Assembly: GCA_027294925.1 (NCBI GenBank)
Contig: JAPULM010000127.1
Location: 1 to 5,619, forward strand
Source: a bacterium
GTDB lineage: Bacteria > Tectomicrobia > Entotheonellia > Entotheonellales > Entotheonellaceae
Direction: 5' to 3'
DNA: 5,619 bases
The notes below the pieces were generated by a model. That model had not been told where the DNA came from, searched no databases, and was given only the letters and a program-made list of their open reading frames with translations. This document shows positions 1 through 5,538 of this stretch, piece by piece (position 1 is the stretch's first letter; each line of letters opens with the position of its first letter). The position numbers and the translations under genes are program-made.

Positions 1-1
1 A

Positions 2-328
2 GGCACGCCAGAAACCCTGGTTTACCGCTTCATCGCAGGCTTTCTTCCCCAGACGGTTTTCGGCATGCAGAAATGGGAATGCCGCAACGGGTTCGCCGCT
101 ACCCCGGGCTACGGGAGCGGTGTGGTGAAGGACTTTGACAAGTTACCGGGCGCAAAAGAGCGGCTTCGCGTCCTGGCCCGCGGCGATCTTTACAGGCAAC
201 CCGCCTACCGGTTCTGGTTTGTGTACAACGACGGCGTCCCCAGGACTTGGCTTGTTGGCACGGGCCACGTCGAGGGCCTGGTGGAAACAGGTTTCGGCTT
301 CAGTGTGATTGTCTGCAGACAGTTGTAG
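2..328 (+). pseudogene. 3' part of an unrecognised protein, 5' end outside window
   Basis: This frame is open from the left edge to a TAG at 326-328. The part up to about 259 has the third-position G/C preference expected of real coding sequence and reads as a plausible globular protein rich in aromatic residues, for example residues WFVYNDG near 217-237. I do not recognise the family. From about 260 onward the frame is merely the antisense of a TPR fragment on the other strand, so the last 22 codons are probably not original. I infer that the true C-terminus was lost when the two sequences were joined. The ATG at 65 is internal, because the frame continues upstream with equally good coding character, so the gene very likely starts outside the window. 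It could instead be an intact gene that happens to overlap the TPR remnant. Confidence 0.45.
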
Positions 329-391
329 CAGGAGTTCGCCTTTGAGGCGGTATAATTCTGCCTCGTCTTCGAAAGTAGGATCGCTTTCCAC
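260..391 (-). pseudogene. Fragment of TPR domain from an ATPase/cyclase-type regulator
   Basis: Reading leftward from a GTG at 391, the frame gives about 44 residues. They include EAELYRLKGELLLQ and then EAETCFHQALDVAR, which match the last tetratricopeptide repeats of the large AAA-ATPase/adenylate-guanylate cyclase and LuxR-type proteins abundant in some big bacterial genomes. In those proteins the motif lies near the end of a chain of roughly 1000 residues and is followed by a conserved RQQAKSLELRAA-like stretch. Here the match stops abruptly after DVAR at about 260 and the frame runs into unrelated sequence, closing at 143-145. Upstream the frame is closed by TAA at 416-418. There is no catalytic domain, no start region and no C-terminus, so this is a gene relic. 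The family assignment is from recognised motifs, not from a search. Confidence 0.7.
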
Positions 392-452
392 CTTCAGGTG
401 ATTGGTTTTCCTGGGTTATGCTGCTCCAGAAACGAGAAGCGACTGAAACCAC

Positions 453-766
453 TCAGAGGATAGCGTACACGGTATATGCAACTCCAGTCGGCATGAGCCT
501 GCCAACCCCCGCGGAGATAATCCGATTCAGCCAATCATATTTCTCGGAACCAGTTTCCAAGACAGGTGTGGTGCGGAAATAGTACTCAAAAGGGTCCATG
601 TCACGTTCGCCCTGCCCTATTCGCTGTATGATTTCGGGTCGAGCGCGCAGAATGCCTCAATAGGTGGTGTAGATGAGATGCCTGTCACCGGAACAATGCG
701 TCGTGTTCCACGTGGCGTGGTGCCTATCGTTTGGGCTACCTCTAAGTCCGCACTGTACCTTATGGG
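453..766 (-). pseudogene. DUF3237 family protein, degraded by deletion and nonsense mutation
   Basis: Two pieces of a DUF3237 (UPF0311-like, roughly 150-residue) protein can be read on the minus strand. The N-terminal piece (about 760-680) contains TIGTTPRGTRRIVPVTG, the usual opening of the family. The C-terminal piece (about 680-453) contains HLIYTTY, then a TGA at 657-659, then ARPEIIQRIGQGERD, DPFEYYFRTTP, a YDWLNRI segment and the terminal VAYTVYAIL before TGA at 453-455. The two pieces meet at about 678-690 in different frames. The central strand-rich part, which I estimate at about 45 residues, is missing. The internal TGA sits where relatives often have Arg, which would fit a CGA to TGA change. 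No good start codon is left, and TAA closes the N-terminal frame just upstream. The biochemical role of DUF3237 is not established. It is often found near catabolic oxidoreductases. Confidence 0.8.
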
Positions 767-829
767 TTATTTTGATGTAAGGAGGGCGGGGCGGGCCAGC
801 GATTACTTCTACCGCGATCGACAGCAGTA

Positions 830-1030
830 TTGAAACGAACAGTTACCTTTACTATCCTTGGTGACGATGATGACAATGAAGGTACCGGTGTGATACGTAT
901 AACGAATGAAGATGGCGATTCCGAAGATTTTCAGGCCACGTTAAAGGATAGAAGTGGGTTCCTTGCTGGTGGGATTAGTTTAATCCTGGTCGATGCGTTT
1001 GGTGACGAGTCAGTTTTCGATAAACGATAA
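830..1030 (+). CDS. Possible small acidic hypothetical protein
   Basis: A 66-codon frame begins with TTG at 830 and ends with TAA at 1028-1030. The product has an acidic run (GDDDDNEG, residues 11-18), a second acidic stretch (NEDGDSEDF) and a more hydrophobic C-terminal half (GFLAGGISLILVDAF). The residue mix looks more like a protein than random sequence, which is the only support. No Shine-Dalgarno motif sits at the usual distance: the good AAGGAGG at 779-785 lies about 45 bases upstream and serves no start I can see. The frame stays open back to a TGA at 773-775, so a longer version or a fragment of a larger gene is possible. I do not recognise the family and consider it about as likely to be a relic or chance ORF. 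Confidence 0.25.
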   Translation: MKRTVTFTILGDDDDNEGTGVIRITNEDGDSEDFQATLKDRSGFLAGGISLILVDAFGDESVFDKR

Positions 1031-1379
1031 AATTGCCAATATCAAAGGGCCATTCGCCTTCATGAGCTTGTTGGGGTCCTATCAACTAGCCTCCTGTGCT
1101 CGGTCTGTCGTAACGTGCGCAGGCGGTCGTTCTCCGATAATAGCATACGGGAATGTTGCGGCTTATGGCAGAAGTGTTGCACAAAAGTCCTTGCAGAGCG
1201 TGCCAAGCTTGGATTAATTGTGGCTATAAAAAAAGAGGTTTTCTCTCGTGCGTCACGCATTGAATTTTCCCTGCGCCGATTTTGCCAGCCCGGCTTGTGT
1301 TTGTACTCTTCCTGTGCTCTAATGCGATATCGATTCCCGCATACAACCTTGACCGGCGTCTGTCACATGAGATATTCTC
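1031..1379. other. About 350 bases without a convincing gene
   Basis: Several short frames cross this stretch on both strands, but none has a recognised motif, a ribosome binding site or consistent codon preference. The only structures I can point to are a run of seven A at about 1228-1234, a candidate promoter at 1295-1323 and the inverted repeat at 1366-1382. The part around 1150-1210 has the look of an insertion-sequence end, but I could not match it to a family or find its partner repeat. Confidence 0.5.
1295..1323 (+). promoter_or_regulatory. Candidate sigma-70 promoter for the MFS gene
   Basis: TTGTGT (1295-1300) is followed after 17 bases by TCTAAT (1318-1323), which matches TATAAT in five of six positions. 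Transcription would begin near 1330 and leave a leader of about 50 bases before the ATG at 1380. The -35 element is poor, and nothing else confirms the site. Confidence 0.3.
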
Positions 1380-1382
1380 ATG
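1366..1382. promoter_or_regulatory. Perfect 7-bp inverted repeat over the MFS start codon
   Basis: CATGAGA (1366-1372) and TCTCATG (1376-1382) are perfect complements separated by TAT. The last three bases are the start codon of the transporter gene. The site could be an operator for a dimeric repressor, or a short RNA hairpin that hides the start codon. It also occupies the place where a Shine-Dalgarno sequence should be, and no strong one is visible. Function is inferred from position only. Confidence 0.4.
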
Positions 1383-2609
1383 CCACAATGCAACCCGGAA
1401 TGCCGCCCCAACACATCGTCGTATCGCTATATCATCGTTGCTATTGGTTTCGTGACACTTGCTGGCGCCAGTGGGGCTTCAAGCGCCTTTGCGGTGTTTT
1501 ATCCCGAACTTCTCAAGGTGTTTGGCTGGAGTCATGCCGGCGGCGCCCTGGTTTACTCCGTCAACATGCTTGTTGTGGCGCTCAGTTCACCACTATTAGG
1601 CTGGCTGTTAGACCGGTTTGGCCCGCGCTGGATCTTTACCACCGCTGCCGTCGTGGTCGGTCTGGCGTTCGCTGCCTGTAGCCACATCACCCGTGTCGAA
1701 CACTACCTCCTCTTCTATGGCGTGTTGAGTGCGGTGGGGCAAACGGCATTACTCTCCATGACCGTTGTCGTGGCCAGATGGTTTGCACATGCGCAACAGG
1801 GCCGAGCCATTGGCTTTGCTGATGTCGGTACCGGATTTGGCATGATGATACTTGCCCCGGGAACGGCGTGGTTAATTACCCGCTTTGGGTGGCAGCCGGC
1901 CTTTATGGTTCTGGGCGTTGTCATCATGCTCACACTTGTACCGCTCAAATAGTTGCATCGCCCCATGCCAGCCCTATCCTCAACGACTACTCAACAGCTT
2001 TCCTTAACCACCCTTTTGCGCCGTTATGACCTGTGGCTCTTATGCGCTGCGCATCTGTTCATGAGCATCACCATGACGATGGTGAACGTGCATTTGATCG
2101 AATTTCTCGTGGGAACCGGTCTGCTCAAGCTCATTGCAGCCTCGACCCTGTTGGGGGCTGTGAGTCTGGTCAGTTTGCCCGGCCGTATGTTCTTCGGTTG
2201 GTTGGTCGATCGTATACAGCCGAACGGTGCGTTTAGCCTGGCAATGAGTTGTACCATGCTGGGTTTTTGTACGCTTTTACTACTGGCTCACGTTGAGGCT
2301 CGCTGGTTGCTTTATGGGTTTGTGATCATTTACGGCTTTGCCCAAGGCGCCGGCGGTATCTCGATCGCGGCCAAAACCGTGGCGTTGTTTGATGGACCTC
2401 ATGTCGGTACGATCTTTATGGTGGTTAATCCCAGCGGCAATCTTGGCGCGGCGATTGGCGCCTGGTTGGGAGGCCGTTTGTTCGATGTCAGCGGCAGCTA
2501 TACCCTCACATTTACGACAGCGATCATCAGCGGCGGTTGCGCTATCGGCTGCATGTGGCTCAGCGGCTCAAGCCGCAATCGAGCAGCGACGGAGACCAGC
2601 CTTTCATAG
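1380..2609 (+). pseudogene. MFS transporter (MCT/OFA-like), complete but for one in-frame amber stop
   Basis: One frame runs from ATG 1380 to TAG 2607-2609, 409 codons before the final stop and the usual MFS length, interrupted only by TAG at 1950-1952. The N-half (190 residues) has six predicted membrane segments, the loop 2-3 signature GWLLDRFGPRW (74-84) and RWF-x5-QGRAIGF (133-146). The C-half has six more, with the second signature GWLVDRIQPN and a late GTIFMVVNPSGNLGAAIGAW segment typical of monocarboxylate/oxalate-type MFS carriers. It would sit in the inner membrane and move a small, perhaps carboxylated, solute; the substrate cannot be read from sequence. The stop falls in the central loop between the two six-helix halves and no frame shift is needed. 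The gene may be newly inactivated (a Trp TGG or Gln CAG codon is one change away), misread, or expressed by suppression. TTG 1953 or ATG 1965 could restart the second half, but I see no ribosome site there. Confidence 0.85.
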
Positions 2610-2636
2610 CCTATTAACGTGCGAATCATTCTGTTA

Positions 2637-2659
2637 AAGCAGAGTGAGCGTCCCTGCTT
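2637..2659. repeat. Short inverted repeat downstream of the MFS gene
   Basis: AAGCAG (2637-2642) and CTGCTT (2654-2659) are complementary across an 11-base loop, about 30 bases after the transporter stop. No T-run follows on either strand, so it is not a normal intrinsic terminator. It could be part of the left end of the insertion element whose transposase begins at 2688. Confidence 0.25.
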
Positions 2660-2687
2660 GACTGACAAATCATAATAAGCATAATCA

Positions 2688-2807
2688 ATGAGTATGGAAA
2701 ACACACCTTATCTCTATGATACGCTGCTTCGTGTCCTGGGCCAACATTCAAAGTGGTTAGACCGTCGCCGCCGCGTGACTCCCGCGACTACTATGGCGGT
2801 TCCGTGA
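2688..2807 (+). pseudogene. 5' fragment of an IS4-like transposase
   Basis: ATG 2688 opens a frame whose first 29 codons read as the N-terminus of a transposase group common in Chloroflexota and related genomes, with YLYDTLLRVLGQHSKWLDRR at residues 8-27. In full-length relatives this is followed by a conserved HLKTLAWMV-like segment and then the DDE catalytic domain. Here the match ends at about 2774, the frame goes into GC-rich unrelated sequence and stops at TGA 2805-2807. No DDE residues remain, so the element cannot move by itself. I see no Shine-Dalgarno sequence, and neither end of the element can be placed with confidence. The assignment to the IS4 superfamily is from memory of this N-terminal pattern and needs a search. 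Confidence 0.5.
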
Positions 2808-3063
2808 CCCTAGGGCTCGCACCCCGTAGGCCATCCCATGTTGCGTCATCGAGAAACGCAGTAGCGTGACGAGGCGCCCCGTTCGTCCCCTTCAATGTGC
2901 TCACTGCACATCGCCTATCGGCCAGGCTGTGACCGGGAAGAAAGGTGATTCCAGGCATGCCGATAGCGCCGGGTCTACAGACGTGGTACCGACGAGTGTG
3001 ACGGTTCCACCGCTGGAGACTAGGGTTCAGGCAATTCTGAAAATGTTTCCTATCAGTGCTACG

Positions 3064-3189
3064 TTAACCAAGGTCTATCTCCTTTAAGTAGTGCATCGGT
3101 TCTGAAACTATCAGCCTATAGAGTCCTTTGCCCTGTAGTATGCTTTCCATACTGCCTTGGGTGGTCGTTACTTTCCCATCAAGTGACAT
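3064..3189 (-). CDS. Very small hypothetical ORF (41 codons)
   Basis: ATG 3189 opens a frame ending at TAA 3064-3066. The product has a natural-looking sequence including GSMESILQGKGLYRLIVSEP. No Shine-Dalgarno motif precedes the ATG, which follows an AT-rich TTAAAT. A hairpin, AGTATG (3137-3142) with CATACT (3148-3153), lies inside it. I do not recognise it; it may be a fragment of a lost gene or chance. Confidence 0.15.
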   Translation of the reverse strand: MSLDGKVTTTQGSMESILQGKGLYRLIVSEPMHYLKEIDLG

Positions 3190-3215
3190 ATTTAACACGC
3201 CTCAAGCACCGGTAG

Positions 3216-3240
3216 ACGTCTGGACGAGCTGTTGAGACGT
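3216..3240. repeat. Inverted repeat just downstream of the SRAP gene
   Basis: ACGTCT (3216-3221) and AGACGT (3235-3240) are perfect complements with a 13-base loop, ending 14 bases beyond the SRAP stop codon in its reading direction. The left arm is itself part of the palindrome AGACGTCT (3214-3221). No T-run follows, so termination is doubtful. Confidence 0.25.
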
Positions 3241-3253
3241 GCGGTGTGTTGGG

Positions 3254-3916
3254 CTAATATTTGATCGGCTCAATGACGTTGGGCAGATTGTAGGTGGGGG
3301 CGTTGATCCGCGTTGAGATTTCGTAGGCCTGCATCCTCTCGGCCGGATAGGGTATAAGCAGATGTTTAGCGTCCCTCAGAGAAAGGCGGGGATTTAACCA
3401 GTCGTGCTCATCTTCTTGGCGGAGAATCACTGGCATCCGGTTGTGGATTGTTTCTAGTAAGGAATTGGGTTCGGTGGTCAGGATTGCAAACGTTGGCGTC
3501 TCTATGCCCAGGGTATCGGTATAGGAGCCCCAAATACCGGCAAATACAAATGGCTCATCGGTTTTAAGGCCGATCCGGTAGGGGATTTTGTGGCGACCAG
3601 ATCGCTGCCATTCGTAGAAGGCGTCAGCAGGTATCAGGCAACGGTTTTTTTTGAATGCGGCACGAAAGAGGGGTTTTTGCTCAATGGTTTCGGCTCTTGC
3701 GTTGATCATCGCCCGCAGGGCGGTATCTGGTTTCTTCCAATGCGGAAGGAATCCCCATTGCGCTAGTGACATGTGTGCAGGGTCATCACTGATGACCGGT
3801 AGGTATTGAGACGGAGCGGCATTGTAATGAGGCGCTAAGGGTTCGTCAGTGTATTTAACCCCAAAACGTGTCTCGATAATCTTGATATCGCTGTGTATGT
3901 CGTAGCGTCCGCACAT
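3254..3916 (-). CDS. SRAP domain protein (YedK/HMCES family), abasic-site DNA-protein crosslinker
   Basis: The protein is 220 residues, the normal size for bacterial YedK/YoqW relatives of human HMCES. These proteins bind abasic sites in single-stranded DNA and form a stable thiazolidine link through Cys2, shielding the lesion. All expected active-site elements are visible: MCGRY at the N-terminus (Cys2), NAAPSQ at 32-37, Asn72 in INARAET, Glu102 in FYEW, and His158 in HNRMPVIL. The start at ATG 3916 is fixed by chemistry, since Cys2 must become the free N-terminal residue after Met removal; the GTG at 3928 would add four residues and block it. No strong Shine-Dalgarno motif lies upstream, so translation may depend on upstream genes. 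It follows two small minus-strand ORFs at short distance. The gene looks fully intact, and a role in protecting replicating DNA is inferred from the family. Confidence 0.95.
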   Translation of the reverse strand: MCGRYDIHSDIKIIETRFGVKYTDEPLAPHYNAAPSQYLPVISDDPAHMSLAQWGFLPHWKKPDTALRAMINARAETIEQKPLFRAAFKKNRCLIPADAFYEWQRSGRHKIPYRIGLKTDEPFVFAGIWGSYTDTLGIETPTFAILTTEPNSLLETIHNRMPVILRQEDEHDWLNPRLSLRDAKHLLIPYPAERMQAYEISTRINAPTYNLPNVIEPIKY

Positions 3917-3938
3917 GTGGTGTGGCACCGAGCTAGTT

Positions 3939-4030
3939 TGTTATCATCTGAAAACCGGTAAGACGCAAGTGCTGGTGACAGCACTTCTGGGCGGGTCACG
4001 ATATCTTAACATGCACTTTCTATGATAACA
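3939..4030. repeat. 92-bp nested inverted-repeat segment before the SRAP gene
   Basis: TGTTATCAT (3939-3947) and ATGATAACA (4022-4030) are a perfect 9-bp inverted pair. Enclosed is a strong hairpin, AAGTGCTG (3967-3974) and CAGCACTT (3979-3986), with a GTGA loop of GNRA type. The outline resembles a small non-autonomous mobile element or a structured leader, but I see no target-site duplication at the flanks. It overlaps the 3' end of the possible small gene ending at 3944. Confidence 0.35.
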
Positions 4031-4117
4031 GCTTCGCCAATCAGATGCTGAATAGAAATACTCATACGCTAACGTATGTTTTTCCGGATGATCAAAGATC
4101 ACCGTATGCGCCGCCAT
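3944..4117 (-). CDS. Possible 57-residue hypothetical protein
   Basis: The frame is open from 4156, but the best start is the second of two adjacent ATGs, at 4117: GGAGGG (4124-4129) lies six bases upstream, a good ribosome site, whereas the ATG at 4156 has none. The product begins MAAHTVIFDHPEKHTLAYEY, is rich in Tyr, His and Arg, and has three Cys in its second half. I do not recognise it. It sits 39 bases after the 81-residue gene and 27 bases before the SRAP start, consistent with one operon. Against it, the last third is covered by inverted repeats at 3939-4030 and its residues there (RDPPRSAVTSTC) look less protein-like. It may therefore be a truncated gene whose end was replaced. Confidence 0.35.
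   Translation of the reverse strand: MAAHTVIFDHPEKHTLAYEYFYSASDWRSCYHRKCMLRYRDPPRSAVTSTCVLPVFR
4063..4108. repeat. Cluster of CATACG/CGTATG repeats and a GATC hairpin
   Basis: CATACG (4063-4068) pairs with CGTATG (4073-4078) across CTAA and is followed by five T on the plus strand. A further CGTATG lies at 4103-4108. Between them TGATC (4089-4093) and GATCA (4097-4101) are complementary across AAA. The first hairpin with its T-run resembles a weak plus-strand terminator, but no plus-strand gene lies upstream to use it. The repeats could be chance within the small ORF. Confidence 0.3.
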
Positions 4118-4156
4118 CATTCGCCCTCCGACTCCTGCTGAATCTAGAAATAACAT

Positions 4157-4402
4157 CTATACTTGAGCGATCTCTCCTTCCCAGCTTTGTAGCAACTCTA
4201 GAAATTGCAAGGAGCCCGTTACAGCACCATCCTTGCCCATGGCGACCGGCATCTGCCATTGAATAGTCACAGGACTCAACTTGGTCAAAAACATATATGT
4301 CTGTTGGCTCTGGATTACCACATGACATTGCTCACCAATTTCGGCATTACTAAACCAGGCGATCAGCTCTCTTTGTGAAGGATCAACTAAGGTCACAGCC
4401 AT
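4157..4402 (-). CDS. Hypothetical protein, 81 residues
   Basis: ATG 4402 is preceded by GGGAGGT (4408-4414) at five bases, the best ribosome binding site in the window, so this frame is very likely translated. The protein begins MAVTLVDPSQRELIAWFSNA, is cytosolic in character (no signal peptide or membrane segment), mildly acidic, and has a single Cys. The alternating pattern in CHVVIQSQQTYMFLTKL and GAVTGSLQFLELL suggests mostly beta strands and a short C-terminal helix. I do not recognise a family and assign no function. It ends with TAG directly abutting ATG 4156, and is followed on the same strand by a possible 57-residue gene and by the SRAP gene, so co-transcription with SRAP is plausible. 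No clear promoter is visible in the 209 bases between it and the SDR gene upstream. Read-through from the SDR gene is possible. Confidence 0.65.
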   Translation of the reverse strand: MAVTLVDPSQRELIAWFSNAEIGEQCHVVIQSQQTYMFLTKLSPVTIQWQMPVAMGKDGAVTGSLQFLELLQSWEGEIAQV

Positions 4403-4611
4403 GCCCTACCTCCCTATCCAAAGTGGGTCTACATCTTGTCTCATACCACATGGCCACCCGGCCTTCGTGAAGCCTGGCAACGGGCAAACCGAATCTTATC
4501 GGTCACCTACTCGACAAGCTTTAGAAACCCACCTCAACATTTCCAAAAAATAGGGATAAACAGGCTATAATTAGCACAAAACCTCTGGCTTACCCTGCGC
4601 GCCGCTCCGAC

Positions 4612-5406
4612 CTACCACGCCCGCCACCCGCCATCAACGTGTAAAATAGTACCGGTGATATAAGATGCAGAGGGTGAGGCAAGAAAAATCACTGCACCTA
4701 GCAACTCTCCTTCTTGCCCAAGACGCCCCATCGGGGTAAAGAGTTCCATCCGGGCACGCTGATCGTCTTGCACCTGACCATCACGCGGATCAGTAATCAT
4801 CTCGGTAGGGAACCATGATGGCGCCAACGCGTTTACCGTAATTCCATATGGCGCCCATTCAACCGCCAGTTGCCGTGTCATGTTGGTCACAGCACCTTTT
4901 GTAGCTGCATAACCAACGGTTTTGTGTATACTATTAGCCCCCTCACCCAAGACGGAGGAAATGTTAATAATACGCCCGCCCTGGCCTCGCTCAATCATCT
5001 GCTTACCTACTTTTTGGCAACACAAAAAAACAGCTGTCAAATTAACGTCGAGAGTTTGCTGCCATTTTTCCATGCTATGACGCTCAGCTCGACTAACTGG
5101 CGCTATTCCGGCATTATTAATAAGGATATCAACCGGACCGAGCACTTCCTGCGTCTGCTGTATGGCAGAATCAATCTGTGCTTCGTCTCGGAGATCGGCC
5201 TGTATAGGCTGAGCGCGTACGCCCAATTCTTCAAGCTCCCGAGCAACCATCTGTAAACGCTCGAGCCGTCGAGCCACGAGTGCAACGGCTGCACCAGCCA
5301 TCGCAAGCCCACGAGCGAACTCAATACCCAACCCACTTGAAGCGCCCGTTACCAGGGCAACTTTGCCTTGCAAACCGAATAAGGCTTGTAAATGCTGCGA
5401 AATCAT
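4612..5406 (-). CDS. Short-chain dehydrogenase/reductase (SDR), classical type
   Basis: The 264-residue product is a complete classical SDR oxidoreductase, cytosolic and NAD(P)H-dependent. The cofactor motif TGASSGLG is at 20-27, NNAG at 97-100, structural Asn122, and the catalytic Ser151, Tyr166 and Lys170 (YAATK) are all present, as is the C-terminal VDGGW. Arg46-Arg47 after the second strand suggests NADP(H) rather than NAD(H). The Ser-Tyr spacing is two residues longer than the commonest pattern, as in the gluconate 5-dehydrogenase/FabG-like subgroup it most resembles. The substrate cannot be fixed from sequence. ATG 5406 is chosen because AAGGA (5414-5418) lies seven bases upstream and because the Rossmann fold then begins at the usual place. 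The same frame extends to ATG 5511, adding 35 residues unlike SDR N-termini and without a ribosome site. Codons and length show no damage. Confidence 0.93.
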   Translation of the reverse strand: MISQHLQALFGLQGKVALVTGASSGLGIEFARGLAMAGAAVALVARRLERLQMVARELEELGVRAQPIQADLRDEAQIDSAIQQTQEVLGPVDILINNAGIAPVSRAERHSMEKWQQTLDVNLTAVFLCCQKVGKQMIERGQGGRIINISSVLGEGANSIHKTVGYAATKGAVTNMTRQLAVEWAPYGITVNALAPSWFPTEMITDPRDGQVQDDQRARMELFTPMGRLGQEGELLGAVIFLASPSASYITGTILHVDGGWRAW

Positions 5407-5538
5407 TATCACATCCTTGTCGAAAGCCCTAACCCGGATCATTCCATCCAAGCAAACTCTGAAAGTAGAGAGGCCAGCAGACCCTACTGATCGCTGCACC
5501 AGTTTAAACATATTCTAGCGAACTTCCAGAGGTTCCAA

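Larger units (their letters stand above)
2808..3253. other. About 450 bases of unassigned sequence, GC-rich at the left
   Basis: No gene here is convincing. A GTG-started frame of 73 codons (2866-3087, +) contains CAHC but no usable ribosome site or known motif. The opposite strand of about 2910-3020 is equally open, as expected of GC-rich DNA. A 41-codon frame lies at 3064-3189 (-). Composition shifts visibly from GC-rich (about 2765-3015) to more AT-rich (3020-3200), suggesting pieces of different origin. The minus strand of about 2770-2860 resembles, from memory, the 3' end of some bacterial group II introns. Confidence 0.5.

Noticed and set aside
1349..1378. TTGACC with TATTCT as a promoter for the transporter
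   Set aside because: Transcription would start at or after the ATG at 1380, so it could not make the full-length product. The site at 1295-1323 is better placed.
1115..1681. 188-codon plus-strand ORF overlapping the start of the transporter
   Set aside because: Its second half is the transporter sequence read in another frame, and its Cys- and Arg-rich composition is typical of a shadow frame. The first half has no recognisable motif or ribosome site.
1715..1966. Minus-strand ORF of 83 codons inside the transporter, crossing the amber codon
   Set aside because: Antisense of membrane-segment coding sequence. The plus frame has clear MFS signatures on both sides of the stop, so this is a shadow.
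3917..3928. GTG at 3928 as the SRAP start
   Set aside because: It would place four residues before the Met-Cys pair. The SRAP mechanism requires the Cys to be the mature N-terminal residue, so ATG 3916 is the start.
4460..4474. Inverted repeat between the SDR gene and the 81-residue gene considered as an intrinsic terminator
   Set aside because: The stem has a bulge and a very small loop, and no T-run follows on the minus strand.
4870..5256. 128-codon plus-strand ORF within the SDR gene
   Set aside because: It is entirely antisense to an intact SDR with all catalytic motifs. No ribosome site and no recognisable domain.
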